DNA from: Pseudanabaena yagii GIHE-NHR1
Lineage (GTDB): Bacteria; Cyanobacteriota; Cyanobacteriia; Pseudanabaenales; Pseudanabaenaceae
DNA: 64,000 nucleotides
Direction: 5' to 3'
Assembly: GCF_012863495.1 (NCBI RefSeq)
Contig: NZ_JAAVJL010000004.1
Location: 275,644-339,643 of the forward strand
Part shown: positions 16,464-24,828 of the stretch, one piece after another
Layout: every line of letters starts with the position of its first letter
Numbering within the stretch: position 1 is the stretch's first letter
Translations under genes and position numbers: made by a program
The notes under the pieces: generated by a model
Database searches by the model: none
What the model was told of the DNA's origin: nothing
Seen by the model: the letters and a program-made list of their open reading frames with translations, nothing else

Positions 16464-16969
16464 AGCGGGAAATAAATTACTGGCGACCATAAGCTACTTA
16501 AAATTGCGGAACTTAGGGCAATTCTTTGCTGCAAAATCCATACATTATCCATTTTTGCGCCCATCATAGTTAGCTGGACTGCGTGCATTGTCTCCACAAT
16601 TACCGCCATTCCAAACACAATTAAGGCGATCGAAATGAAATCTTCCTGTACATAGCGTTGCTTTTGCAAGAGCGATGTAATCCCACCAGCGATCGCTAGT
16701 CCTAGAACATGAGTCGGTGCAACTCGTACATCGGCAAAGGTCATCCCATCCTGCACCATGCCTAGAGCAATCCCAACCATCACCGATAGAAAAACAGGAC
16801 GATTCACACTCCAAGCTACTAACCAAATGAGTAACCAGTTAGGAGCAATTCCCATCAAAGTCATTCCCGGAAATCGGGTATACATCGCTAAGACACACAA
16901 TACCAATGAACCAAGGGTTATCGCCCAGTTCAAAAGCTTTTTAGATAAAGACGTATTGCGATCGAGCAT
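16424..16969 (-). CDS. mreD: Rod shape-determining protein MreD
   Basis: This 181-residue membrane protein has about five hydrophobic segments (WAITLGSLVLCVLAMY, LMGIAPNWLLIWLVAW, MVGIALGMVQDGM and others) and is the third gene of an mreBCD operon. MreD links MreC to the peptidoglycan elongation machinery. The cyanobacterial MreD family is poorly conserved, so position carries weight. Its ATG follows the mreC stop with no gap. Two diverged copies of its last 12 codons lie immediately downstream. Confidence 0.9.
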   Translation of the reverse strand: MLDRNTSLSKKLLNWAITLGSLVLCVLAMYTRFPGMTLMGIAPNWLLIWLVAWSVNRPVFLSVMVGIALGMVQDGMTFADVRVAPTHVLGLAIAGGITSLLQKQRYVQEDFISIALIVFGMAVIVETMHAVQLTMMGAKMDNVWILQQRIALSSAILSSLWSPVIYFPLSRWWRSMDRQED

Positions 16970-17716
16970 TTAACGCTTGTCTTGAAAAGGATAAACTTTT
17001 ACATATTCTAGTAGCCCAAGAGGACTCGAAAACTCAACGATCGCTTCAGGTGAAGGCTGCTTATCGAGGTTAATAGATTTAATACGACCTACGGGCACAT
17101 TCTCAGGAAATAGCGTACTAAATTGCGAAGTATGGACAATATCACCCACCTTAACATCAGGATCTCGCTCAAAAAATTCTAAGATCGCTGTGTTTTGGCT
17201 TTGTCCCTTCAACATTCCACTAAAACGACTGCGGCTAACGATTACACCAACTTGGCTATTAGGATCGCTGACTAGCAAGATTTGGCTGCTATTAGGAGAA
17301 ACATGAGTCACTCGCCCCACTAATCCACCAGGGGCAACCACTACTGCCCCTGCTCTGATGCCATCATTACTGCCTTTACCAATCAAGATTTGATTCCACC
17401 AAGAATCAGCTCCACGACCAATTACCGTCGCCCAAACACCAACATCCGTAGAACTAGCTTTGACTTTGAGCAGTTCTTTCATGCGTTGATTTTGTGACTC
17501 TAGTTCAGTCAAGCGATATTTCAACTCTCGCACTTGGGCATCTTGCAATAGCTCTTGCTTAGATACTGATGACTGGAAAGGCTTGCTGAGAAACTGATAG
17601 GTTTCCATAATCGCCACCCCTTGCGTTTGGCGAATTACCCAAGCCAAACCAATGCCAACAGTAACAATGGCTGTCTGAAAGCTATAGCGCTCCCACCAAC
17701 TCCGAATTGAATCCAT
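16970..17716 (-). CDS. mreC: Rod shape-determining protein MreC
   Basis: MreC is a periplasmic scaffold of the elongasome. The 248 residues show one N-terminal membrane anchor (FQTAIVTVGIGLAWVI), a coiled coil (about residues 50-85, ELLQDAQVRELKYRLTELES) and the beta-domain marks ATVIGRGADSWWNQILIGKGSNDGI, GGLVGRVTHVSPNSSQILLV and VGRIKSI. It lies 11 bases after mreB and directly abuts mreD, as in the canonical operon. Confidence 0.95.
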   Translation of the reverse strand: MDSIRSWWERYSFQTAIVTVGIGLAWVIRQTQGVAIMETYQFLSKPFQSSVSKQELLQDAQVRELKYRLTELESQNQRMKELLKVKASSTDVGVWATVIGRGADSWWNQILIGKGSNDGIRAGAVVVAPGGLVGRVTHVSPNSSQILLVSDPNSQVGVIVSRSRFSGMLKGQSQNTAILEFFERDPDVKVGDIVHTSQFSTLFPENVPVGRIKSINLDKQPSPEAIVEFSSPLGLLEYVKVYPFQDKR

Positions 17717-17727
17717 GAAAAAGTTAC

Positions 17728-18753
17728 CTATAAACTTTTCAAACGGCTGGTTAATACACGACCAAGATTCTTGTAATCTTCGAGTACACGACCAGCGCCA
17801 ATGACAACACAGTTAAGGGGTGCTGGGGCAATATGCGTCACAATTCCAGTTTCGTGACTGATGAGAGTGTCAATGCCATTTAGCAACGCACCACCACCAG
17901 CTAACATGATGCCGCGATCGATAATATCGGCAGCAAGTTCAGGAGGTGTGCGTTCGAGAGTGCGCTTAACTGCTTCGATAATGACTGAGAGTGGCTCACT
18001 CATACTCTCACGAATTTCCGAAGACTTGACAGTAACGGTACGAGGCAAACCTGACAATAGGTGTAAACCTCTTACTTCCATCGAAGTTTCTTCTTTAATG
18101 GGATAAGCAGAGCCAATTTTAATTTTGATTTCTTCGGAAGTACGTTCCCCGACAACAAGGTTATGTACAGTCTTCATGTACTTCATGATCGCTTCGCTGA
18201 GTTCATCCCCTGCAACACGCACAGATTCACTCAAAACAATACCTTGCAAACTCATGACAGCAACTTCAGTAGTACCACCACCTATATCGATGATCATGTT
18301 ACCTGTCGCTTCAGTTACAGGCAAACCTGCACCGATCGCAGCGGCAATGGGTTCATCAATTGGGTAAACTTCGCTAGCTCCAGCGCGACGAGCAGCATCC
18401 ATGACTGCGCGCCATTCCACCCCTGTAACCCCGCTAGGAATACCGATCGCAATGCGCGGATTGAAAACACCTTTTTTGACTTTCTGGATGAAGGCTCGTA
18501 ACATTAGCTCCGCAGAGTCAAAATCGGCAATTACACCGTCTTTGAGAGGACGCACGGCAATGATGTCACCTGGTGTGCGCCCGATCATTTTGTTTGCTTC
18601 ATCTCCAACTGCGTAGGCAGTTTTGTCTCGTTGATCGATCGCAACAACTGATGGCTCTTGCAACACGATACCTTCCCCAGACACATATATAAGTGTGTTG
18701 GCAGTACCGAGGTCAATGCCGATGTCTTTTGTAAAATGGCGTAATAAACCCAC
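17728..18753 (-). CDS. mreB: Rod shape-determining protein MreB (bacterial actin)
   Basis: This 341-residue actin-fold ATPase positions cell wall synthesis along the cell side. Nucleotide-binding motifs are intact: phosphate-1 DIGIDLGTANTLIY near the start, the connect-1 region PIDEPIAAAIGAG, phosphate-2 MIIDIGGGTTEVAVMSL and the adenosine motif MLAGGGALLNGI. The start appears to be GTG (product MGLLRHFTKDIG). First gene of mreBCD. Upstream is a divergent SRPBCC gene with a large palindrome in between. Confidence 0.97.
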   Translation of the reverse strand: MGLLRHFTKDIGIDLGTANTLIYVSGEGIVLQEPSVVAIDQRDKTAYAVGDEANKMIGRTPGDIIAVRPLKDGVIADFDSAELMLRAFIQKVKKGVFNPRIAIGIPSGVTGVEWRAVMDAARRAGASEVYPIDEPIAAAIGAGLPVTEATGNMIIDIGGGTTEVAVMSLQGIVLSESVRVAGDELSEAIMKYMKTVHNLVVGERTSEEIKIKIGSAYPIKEETSMEVRGLHLLSGLPRTVTVKSSEIRESMSEPLSVIIEAVKRTLERTPPELAADIIDRGIMLAGGGALLNGIDTLISHETGIVTHIAPAPLNCVVIGAGRVLEDYKNLGRVLTSRLKSL

Positions 18754-18859
18754 AGTAAACTCTTCCAGTGGTCAAACTAGCTATATCGTCTTAACATTTT
18801 ATTACGATTGATGTCACTTAGTCTAGTCTTATAACTATTCCCTAAGCGGTACATTCAGT

Positions 18860-18916
18860 CCCCAATAATTGATGAGAGTGCGCCCCGTCGGGGTGCACTC
18901 TCATCAATTATTGGGG
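18860..18916. repeat. Long palindrome between divergent mreB and SRPBCC genes
   Basis: Arms CCCCAATAATTGATGAGAGT and complement, with an inner GCCCCGTCGGGGTGC loop region. It lies upstream of both genes. Confidence 0.75.
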
Positions 18917-19001
18917 AACGCCCTTTGAGGGCACTCCTCTGCAAACGTGATTGCGATATGATTGGTATAGATAACAATTATTAACAATTAACTATTATCC
19001 A

Positions 19002-19463
19002 ATGAGTGACTGGCTAGAACATACCGTCCAAACTGAAGTAACTATTCCCGTGGAATATGCGTGGTCGTTATGGTCAGACTTAAGCGCAATGCCCCGTTGG
19101 ATGAAGTGGATTGACTCCGTAGTCATAACAGATGATCCTGAAATATCAGCTTGGAAACTTGGCACAAATGGTTTAACTTTTACGTGGAAATCTCGCATTC
19201 TCAAACAAATTCCTAATCAAATTATGCAGTGGGAATCGATTGGGGGATTACCTAATCGTGGTGCAGTGCGCTTTTACGGTCGCCCCAATAATGTAACAAT
19301 TGTGAAGCTAAGCATTGCCTACGCCATACCTGCGATCGGGCAGCTTATGGATAATTTGTTTTTAGGGCAGTTAGTAGAATCGACCCTGCAAGAAGACTTA
19401 GAGCGATTTCGCGTTTATGCTCAAGCGGATTTTGCCAAACAAAATCAAGCAGCAGCTAGTTAG
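19002..19463 (+). CDS. SRPBCC family (START-like cyclase/dehydrase) protein
   Basis: This 153-residue single-domain protein has the SRPBCC lipid- or ligand-binding fold. It shows the opening strand VQTEVTIPVEYAWSLWSDLSAMPRW with the usual Trp after the first helix, IMQWESIGGLPNRGAVRF, and a long C-terminal helix with LQEDLERFRVYAQ. Cyanobacteria encode several such proteins of unknown ligand. It converges on a Fur-family gene only 11 bases away. Confidence 0.8.
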   Translation: MSDWLEHTVQTEVTIPVEYAWSLWSDLSAMPRWMKWIDSVVITDDPEISAWKLGTNGLTFTWKSRILKQIPNQIMQWESIGGLPNRGAVRFYGRPNNVTIVKLSIAYAIPAIGQLMDNLFLGQLVESTLQEDLERFRVYAQADFAKQNQAAAS

Positions 19464-19474
19464 TTAGAAATTAT

Positions 19475-19936
19475 TTAAAAAATCGAGCGTTGCCCTTCTG
19501 GGCTGACACCAATAATTGTCAATTGGCAATCTAAAACTGAGAAACCATATTTATCCGCCACTTTCTTGCTAATAGTGAGGATTTGATCGTTTTTAAACTC
19601 GATCACACGGTTAGTTTTGACACAAACCAAATGGTGATGGTGGTGTGGTTTAGGCTGATTAATTTCGTAGTGTTTATGGTCTTCGGTAAGCTCTAATTCA
19701 CGCAAAATCCCCATGCGTGCCATCATTTTGACCGTGCGATAGATTGTGGAAAGGCTAATATTTTCACCTTGAGTTTTTAAGCGCTCATAGAGATCTTCGG
19801 CGCTAAGATGTTCCCCTTCGGGTAGGGTTTGGAATGTATTGAGGATCACCTCGCGCTGGGGTGTCATCCGACAACCTTTTGAGTTGAGTTCAGCCTTGAG
19901 GGCTTCAGGTGAATAGGTGGTCTCCACAGAAGTCAT
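19475..19936 (-). CDS. Fur-family regulator lacking CxxC motifs
   Basis: This 153-residue metalloregulator shows the Fur winged helix: KGCRMTPQREVIL, HLSAEDLYERLK, ISLSTIYRTVKMMARMGILREL, and the metal-site region HYEINQPKPHHHHHLVC. The usual structural zinc cysteines are missing. The first pair reads CVKT instead of CxxC, and the C-terminal tail reads GVSPEGQRSIF with no CxxC at all. It could be a Fur, PerR or Zur type; the five-histidine run does not decide this. Divergent from the methyltransferase gene across a long palindrome. Confidence 0.88.
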   Translation of the reverse strand: MTSVETTYSPEALKAELNSKGCRMTPQREVILNTFQTLPEGEHLSAEDLYERLKTQGENISLSTIYRTVKMMARMGILRELELTEDHKHYEINQPKPHHHHHLVCVKTNRVIEFKNDQILTISKKVADKYGFSVLDCQLTIIGVSPEGQRSIF

Positions 19937-20028
19937 AGCATTATCAATAACGATAGCTTCTTGAGAATAGCATAATTAAAAGCAGCGCTTAGCAACGCTT
20001 TTATAGCTATTGCCATTCTTGAGAACAT

Positions 20029-20083
20029 AAAGTCCAAATATCGTGAGGTGGCGCGAAGCGTCGCCTCACGATATTTGGACTTT
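20029..20083. repeat. Long palindrome, GC-GAA-GC apex, between divergent genes
   Basis: Arms AAAGTCCAAATATCGTGAGG continuing to the apex, with one mismatch, between fur-like and rlmI-like starts. It is directly followed by a degenerate GCGCGTGCGCCGCAGC fragment recalling the GTGGCGCAC family. Confidence 0.75.
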
Positions 20084-20171
20084 AATTTGTCTTTTGCGCG
20101 TGCGCCGCAGCTATTGGAGTGTAGCTACTTATGCTATGGTTAAAAACCTGTGTAAATTAAAGTAATTAGCC

Positions 20172-21371
20172 ATGCCATCGTTGCCTCGTGCGATTATTCA
20201 TCGCAAAAAAGTCGATGCGGTTCAGCGTTTTCACCCTTGGATCTTTTCGGGCGCGATCGCTAAACTCCAAGGTGACGTTCATGATGGCGACTTGGTCGAA
20301 GCCTATAGCGAGGATGGCAGATTTTTAGCAATCGGCTTGTGGGGCTTGGGTAGCATTGCGATTAAGGTGCTATCGTTTCAGCCTGTGGAGTCGATGCAGA
20401 GCTTATTGCGCGATCGCCTGAAGCAAGCATTTATTTTGAGACAGCAATTAGGTTTAATTGATAATCCAGAAACCAATTGTTATCGGTTAATTAATTCGGA
20501 AGGGGATGGTCTAGCAGGATTAATTATTGATGTGTATGGGGATACGGCGGTTTTGCAGTGCCATTCGTTAGGAACTTATCGCTATCGTCAAGATATTGCG
20601 GAAATTTTGAAGGATATCTACGGCGATCGCTTGCAAGCAGTTTATGACAAAAGCTCGGCGACCCTTTCGCGCAAATCACAAACCCAGTCTCAGGATGGTT
20701 TATTAATTGGCGAGAAATCTGCCGATAGCGCTGAGGTTTTGGAATATGGGCATCGATTTATTGTCGATTGGGAAAAAGGTCAGAAAACAGGCTTTTTCTT
20801 AGATCAAAGAGAAAATCGGCGGATGTTTGGGAAGTATGCGGCTGGCAAAAAAGTTTTAAATACCTTCTGCTATTCTGGCGGCTTCTCGGTTTATGCATTG
20901 GCGGCAGGTGCGACGGAAGTCCATTCGATCGATAGTTCTGTAAAGGCGATGGAATGGACAGAGCGCAATATTGCCGCAAATTTTGATCGCGATCGCCAAG
21001 CAATTCATCAATCCTTTACAGGCGATGTCTTTGATTTCTTAAAGCAATGCGAATCTGATTATGAGGCGATTGTGCTTGACCCTCCTGCATTTGCCAAGAG
21101 CCTATCCGCAAGGCATTCGGCGATGCAGGCATACAAGCGATTAAATTTACAGGCGATGTCTAAGCTAAAAAGTGGTGGATTGCTATTTACTTTTTCCTGC
21201 TCGCAAGTGGTGAATGTGGAGAATTTCACAGGTGCAGTCACGGCGGCGGCGATCGAGTCGGGTCGGTCAATTCGCATTTTGGATCATCTCAATCATCCCG
21301 CCGATCATCCTACAAGTATTTTTCATCCTGAAGGTGCTTATCTTAAGGGTTTAGTTTTGAGCGTGACCTAA
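20172..21371 (+). CDS. Class I SAM-dependent rRNA methyltransferase, RlmI type
   Basis: The 399-residue product has an N-terminal PUA domain (RAIIHRKKVDAVQRFHPWIFSGAIA...GDLVEAYSEDGRFLAIGLW) and a C-terminal Rossmann methyltransferase domain: TGFFLDQRENRRMFG, VLNTFCYSGGFSVYALAAGA, YEAIVLDPPAFAKS and FTFSCSQVVN. This architecture is that of 23S rRNA m5C1962 methyltransferase RlmI and relatives. The exact target base cannot be read from sequence. The stop codon is embedded in a terminator palindrome. Confidence 0.9.
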   Translation: MPSLPRAIIHRKKVDAVQRFHPWIFSGAIAKLQGDVHDGDLVEAYSEDGRFLAIGLWGLGSIAIKVLSFQPVESMQSLLRDRLKQAFILRQQLGLIDNPETNCYRLINSEGDGLAGLIIDVYGDTAVLQCHSLGTYRYRQDIAEILKDIYGDRLQAVYDKSSATLSRKSQTQSQDGLLIGEKSADSAEVLEYGHRFIVDWEKGQKTGFFLDQRENRRMFGKYAAGKKVLNTFCYSGGFSVYALAAGATEVHSIDSSVKAMEWTERNIAANFDRDRQAIHQSFTGDVFDFLKQCESDYEAIVLDPPAFAKSLSARHSAMQAYKRLNLQAMSKLKSGGLLFTFSCSQVVNVENFTGAVTAAAIESGRSIRILDHLNHPADHPTSIFHPEGAYLKGLVLSVT

Positions 21372-21404
21372 TGAGTGGCGGCGCAAAGCGCCGCCACTCA
21401 TTAG
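21368..21404. terminator. Perfect palindrome over the methyltransferase stop
   Basis: Arms CTAATGAGTGGCGGCGC and complement, GC-AAA-GC apex. It includes the stop codon and lies at the 3' end of the convergent uma2 remnant. Confidence 0.75.
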
Positions 21405-21406
21405 CT

Positions 21407-22058
21407 TTAGGCAGCCATAATTTGCTCGACAGTGAGATTTAATTCTGGAAATGTTGCCGAAATTAGGCGATCGCTATTTTGAAATCTGGTCATTTGATAT
21501 TTGCCTTCTGCATTTAAGGTAAATATCAGTACAGAAGGAAGTTTAGGTTCTCCTAAATAGTTGCGCGAACCGATCGCTAAATAATCAACGATCCAATATT
21601 CGGGAATCCCTAAACGCTCATATTCTTCGAGCTTATCAATATAGTCATCTTCCCAATTGGTTGATACCACCTCAACCGCAAGCTGAATTGGTTCGCGAAT
21701 ACCCCGATGATCTAGGCGATCGCTCCGCCACAGATCGCGATTAATTACACTGACATCTGGTTGTCTGTCCTGTTCTTTACCTTTTTTATTTATCGTTAAG
21801 ACTGCGGCTACGTCATTAACCACGTAGTTTAAATTTAGTCGCTCAATCTCGTCACTCATTGAGTCCATGACTAAGCCCAGCAACATCGTAATGAAGTCTA
21901 GTTGCTGGTATTTTTAGCATCTTGCCATCCACTAATTCATAGCGACCATCTTCAGGACATTGCGCTAAGAACTGGTCAAAATCCAGCTCTAGATTCATCT
22001 CTTGAGATGTTTCTGAATCAGATCTTGGTTGCGTGAGTGTAATCATAGATTTCCTCAA
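21407..22058 (-). pseudogene. Uma2 family gene broken by a frameshift
   Basis: Two minus-strand frames together make one Uma2 protein. The 5' part (22058 to about 21876) encodes LDFDQFLAQCPEDGRYELVDGKML and runs out of frame after LHYDVAGL. The 3' part (about 21876 to 21407) carries the nuclease core RQPDVSVINR, IQLAVEVVSTNWEDDYIDK, YERLGIPEYWIVDY. Removing one base from the CCC at 21876-21878 (GGG on the coding strand) joins them as YDVAGLVMDSMSDEI. It is either a young pseudogene, a sequencing error in a homopolymer, or programmed slippage. It is the second Uma2 locus in the window. Confidence 0.78.
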
Positions 22059-22093
22059 AATGCTTAGCCTAAATTATACCAAAGCCTTATTAC

Positions 22094-22126
22094 ATGGATG
22101 AGTAGCGCTTCGCGCTACTCATCCAT
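22094..22126. repeat. Palindrome between divergent uma2 remnant and TPR gene
   Basis: Perfect arms ATGGATGAGTAGCGC and complement with GC-TTC-GC apex. Confidence 0.7.
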
Positions 22127-22219
22127 TTGGGTTATGTCATAAAAAGTCAGAAAACTTCTAGAAAAAACTGCTTTTATGTCGCTACAATATGTCCACCTTA
22201 TTGGTGAGGATGTAGGGAT

Positions 22220-23248
22220 ATGTATAGAAAGCGTCAGAAAATGTCGGTTGCTAACATTGGGGCGACGATTTTGGCAGCCTTTGTTGGGGCGATCGTAGTG
22301 CCAATGCCAATGCAGTCACAACAAGTAACGATCAATCCCGAAAATCGGGCGGTACGAGATGAAGCCGATCGCTTACTGGATGTTGGCTATACGCAGCTTA
22401 AGGACGGCAAAACCCGTGAAGCAATTAAAACTTGGCTCTATGCGATCGGTTACTATCGGCGCGTTAATGACCAAGCAGCAATTTCCTATACTCTGGCGCG
22501 AGTGAGTGATGCCTACGAATTATTGGGAGCAAGCAATGCGGCTCAAGATACCAGTCGTCAGCGCATCGGCTATGCCAATACTTTGCAAGATAATGGGGCA
22601 AAGCTCGAAAGCTCGAACAACTTAGTAAGCTTTGAGATTGCTCAAGGCAAGTTAGAATCTGCCTCAAAACTCAACAAGGCAACCCTTGAGTTATCTACCA
22701 AAAACGAGCAAGGGCTGAATACAGCGATCGCTTTAAATAACAAAGGTTTAATTGCAGAGCGCTATGGCAATCATTTAGAAGCTCTCAAACAATATTACGC
22801 ATCGATTAAAGTGCATCCCATCCGTGAAGCGATCGGCGAGGGCTATACATACATCAATAGTGGCGATAGTTTGATGGCTTTGGACAATTACAAAGCTGCA
22901 ATCACCGACTATGGCATGGCGCTAACGATCGCTCGTCAACATCGCAATTACAAACTGATGTCGGTAGCTAGCGATCGCATTATTGCCGCTTATCTCGAAG
23001 TGCCTAACTTCTATCGCATTGAAGAGCTATTGCAAAATCGATCTAGCTTGGCTTTGGTGATGGGCGATCAAGAAACCGCCGCGATCGTGCAGCGATATCT
23101 AGGTGATTTGTATCTATCTTTTGGAAATCTGCCAAAAGCACGCGCTGCGTACCAAGAGTCCTATGATTTTGCTGCTATGCTAGGAGATAATACAAGCTTG
23201 CCCCTGCGAGAAGCTTATTACAAATTGCAGGAACTAGAAAGATTGTAA
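22220..23248 (+). CDS. TPR-repeat protein with N-terminal export signal
   Basis: The 342-residue protein starts with a hydrophobic segment (VANIGATILAAFVGAIVVPMP), probably a signal peptide or anchor. After it come consecutive tetratricopeptide helices: ADRLLDVGYTQLKDGKTREAIKTW, AISYTLARVSDAYELLG, TAIALNNKGLIAERYGNHLEALKQY, and GDLYLSFGNLPKARAAYQES near the end. It is probably a periplasmic or membrane-bound scaffold; the partner is unknown. It stands alone upstream of an M16 peptidase, with 240 bp and a palindrome between them. Confidence 0.75.
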   Translation: MYRKRQKMSVANIGATILAAFVGAIVVPMPMQSQQVTINPENRAVRDEADRLLDVGYTQLKDGKTREAIKTWLYAIGYYRRVNDQAAISYTLARVSDAYELLGASNAAQDTSRQRIGYANTLQDNGAKLESSNNLVSFEIAQGKLESASKLNKATLELSTKNEQGLNTAIALNNKGLIAERYGNHLEALKQYYASIKVHPIREAIGEGYTYINSGDSLMALDNYKAAITDYGMALTIARQHRNYKLMSVASDRIIAAYLEVPNFYRIEELLQNRSSLALVMGDQETAAIVQRYLGDLYLSFGNLPKARAAYQESYDFAAMLGDNTSLPLREAYYKLQELERL

Positions 23249-23364
23249 ATATTGAACGATTTTGCCTCGCAAATTCTGTCGATGTGTATTTTTTAATTCA
23301 GCTAACAAGAACTTGATTTGAGGAGATTGTAACAACACCTCCCTGAATTGGTATAACTTTAAAT

Positions 23365-23409
23365 TAGTATCAGGATGGGCGACACTTAGTGTCGTCCATC
23401 CTGATACTA
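23365..23409. repeat. Palindrome between TPR and M16 genes
   Basis: Arms TAGTATCAGGATGG(G)CGACAC and complement around TTA, one mismatch. It can act as terminator of the TPR gene. Confidence 0.7.
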
Positions 23410-23487
23410 AAACCCTGATATAAAAAACTTAATTTCACTCGATTCTGCTTTTTAATTTAAAAAATTTAGTAAAACCCTAATTTTGCC

Positions 23488-24807
23488 ATGCCAGCGATCG
23501 TCGTTCCGCGTCGGTTAGATGTAGCTGTGACCGATCATGCACTCAATGATCTAGCTACTAGAGCGCAGCTATCTGCGCCTACTCAACATGTTCTACCCAA
23601 TGGAATTAAGATTATTGCCGAACAGATTCCTGTAGATGCGGTCAACCTGAGTATTTGGGTTGATGTTGGCTCTGCCGTAGAGAGCGATGACATCAATGGG
23701 ATGGCGCATTTCCTTGAACATATGGTTTTCAAGGGTAGCGATCGCCTTGCATTGGGAGAATTTGAACAGGCGATCGAGTCGCACGGTGGCAACACCAATG
23801 CGGCAACCAGTCAGGACTACACGCATTTTTATATTAATGTTGCACCTAAAGATTTCGCAAAACTCGCACCCTTGCAACTGGATGTAGTCCTAAAAGCTAG
23901 CATTCCCGATGAAGAGTTTCAGCGCGAACGTCATGTGGTGCTAGAGGAAATCCGCCGCAGCGAAGACAATCCCGATCGCCGCATTTATCGCCACATTTCC
24001 GAATTGGTATATGAGCAGTTGCCCTATCGCCGTGCGGTATTAGGTCCCGTTGATGTCATTGAAAAAGTCACATCTGAGCAGATGAAAGCTTTCCATCGTC
24101 AGTGGTATGCACCGCAAAACATGACGATCGCTGTGGTTGGCAATTTACCCGTGAGCGAGATGATTGGTGTAATTGCTAATTACTTTGAAGGAGATGCGAT
24201 CGCCGATAAACCTCAGCCTAAGACTTTCACTCCCGAAAAGCCCTTTACAGAAATTGTGCGGCGCGAAGTAACTGATACCAGTCTCAAGCAAGCCCGATTG
24301 AGCATGACATGGCGCGTTTCTGGCTTGACAGAGCTATCAGAAACCTATCCTCTGAGTATTCTGGCAAATATTCTCGGTAGTGGACGTACTTCGCGGATGG
24401 TACAGGACTTACGCGAAAATCGCCGCATCGTTGATCGCATTTCTGTCAGTAATTCGGCAATGCGTTGGCAGGGCAATTTCCAAGTATTTGCCAAGTTAAA
24501 TGTGGAGGATGTAGCGATCGTGGAGGAAGCAATTCGTGAGCATATCCGCCAACTCCATGAAGTACCTGTCACCGATGAGGAACTCGCCAAAATTCGCACT
24601 CAAGTCAGTAATCGCTTTATCTTCGGCAATGAGTCACCGAAGGAACGAGCAGGTATATACGGCTATTACGATCGCATTGTCGGTTCCCTAGAGCCAGCTT
24701 TAAATTATCCCGATTTAATCAAATCCATCACCAAAGAGGACATCCAGGCCGCCGTTCGCAAATACCTCAATCCTGATGCCTACGGTATTTTGATTGTCAA
24801 ACCTTAA
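23488..24807 (+). CDS. M16 family zinc peptidase (processing-peptidase type)
   Basis: The 439-residue peptidase has the inverted zinc motif H74-F-L-E-H78, followed by GGNTNAATSQDYTHFYI and the downstream glutamate in VVLEEIRRSEDNP. The C-terminal M16 half shows RMVQDLRENRRI and EELAKIRTQVSNRF. Length and motif fit the single-domain-pair PqqL/MPP-beta-like group, which works as a dimer or with an inactive partner. No inactive M16 paralogue follows in the window; instead the next genes are an inserted-looking ATPase/DUF4276 pair. Confidence 0.9.
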   Translation: MPAIVVPRRLDVAVTDHALNDLATRAQLSAPTQHVLPNGIKIIAEQIPVDAVNLSIWVDVGSAVESDDINGMAHFLEHMVFKGSDRLALGEFEQAIESHGGNTNAATSQDYTHFYINVAPKDFAKLAPLQLDVVLKASIPDEEFQRERHVVLEEIRRSEDNPDRRIYRHISELVYEQLPYRRAVLGPVDVIEKVTSEQMKAFHRQWYAPQNMTIAVVGNLPVSEMIGVIANYFEGDAIADKPQPKTFTPEKPFTEIVRREVTDTSLKQARLSMTWRVSGLTELSETYPLSILANILGSGRTSRMVQDLRENRRIVDRISVSNSAMRWQGNFQVFAKLNVEDVAIVEEAIREHIRQLHEVPVTDEELAKIRTQVSNRFIFGNESPKERAGIYGYYDRIVGSLEPALNYPDLIKSITKEDIQAAVRKYLNPDAYGILIVKP

Positions 24808-24828
24808 GTGTGAAATTGTGCGATCGCT

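Noticed and set aside
17861..18616. Several long open frames on the plus strand opposite mreB
   Set aside because: They are antisense shadows of a highly conserved gene; their translations show no domain and follow mreB codon bias.
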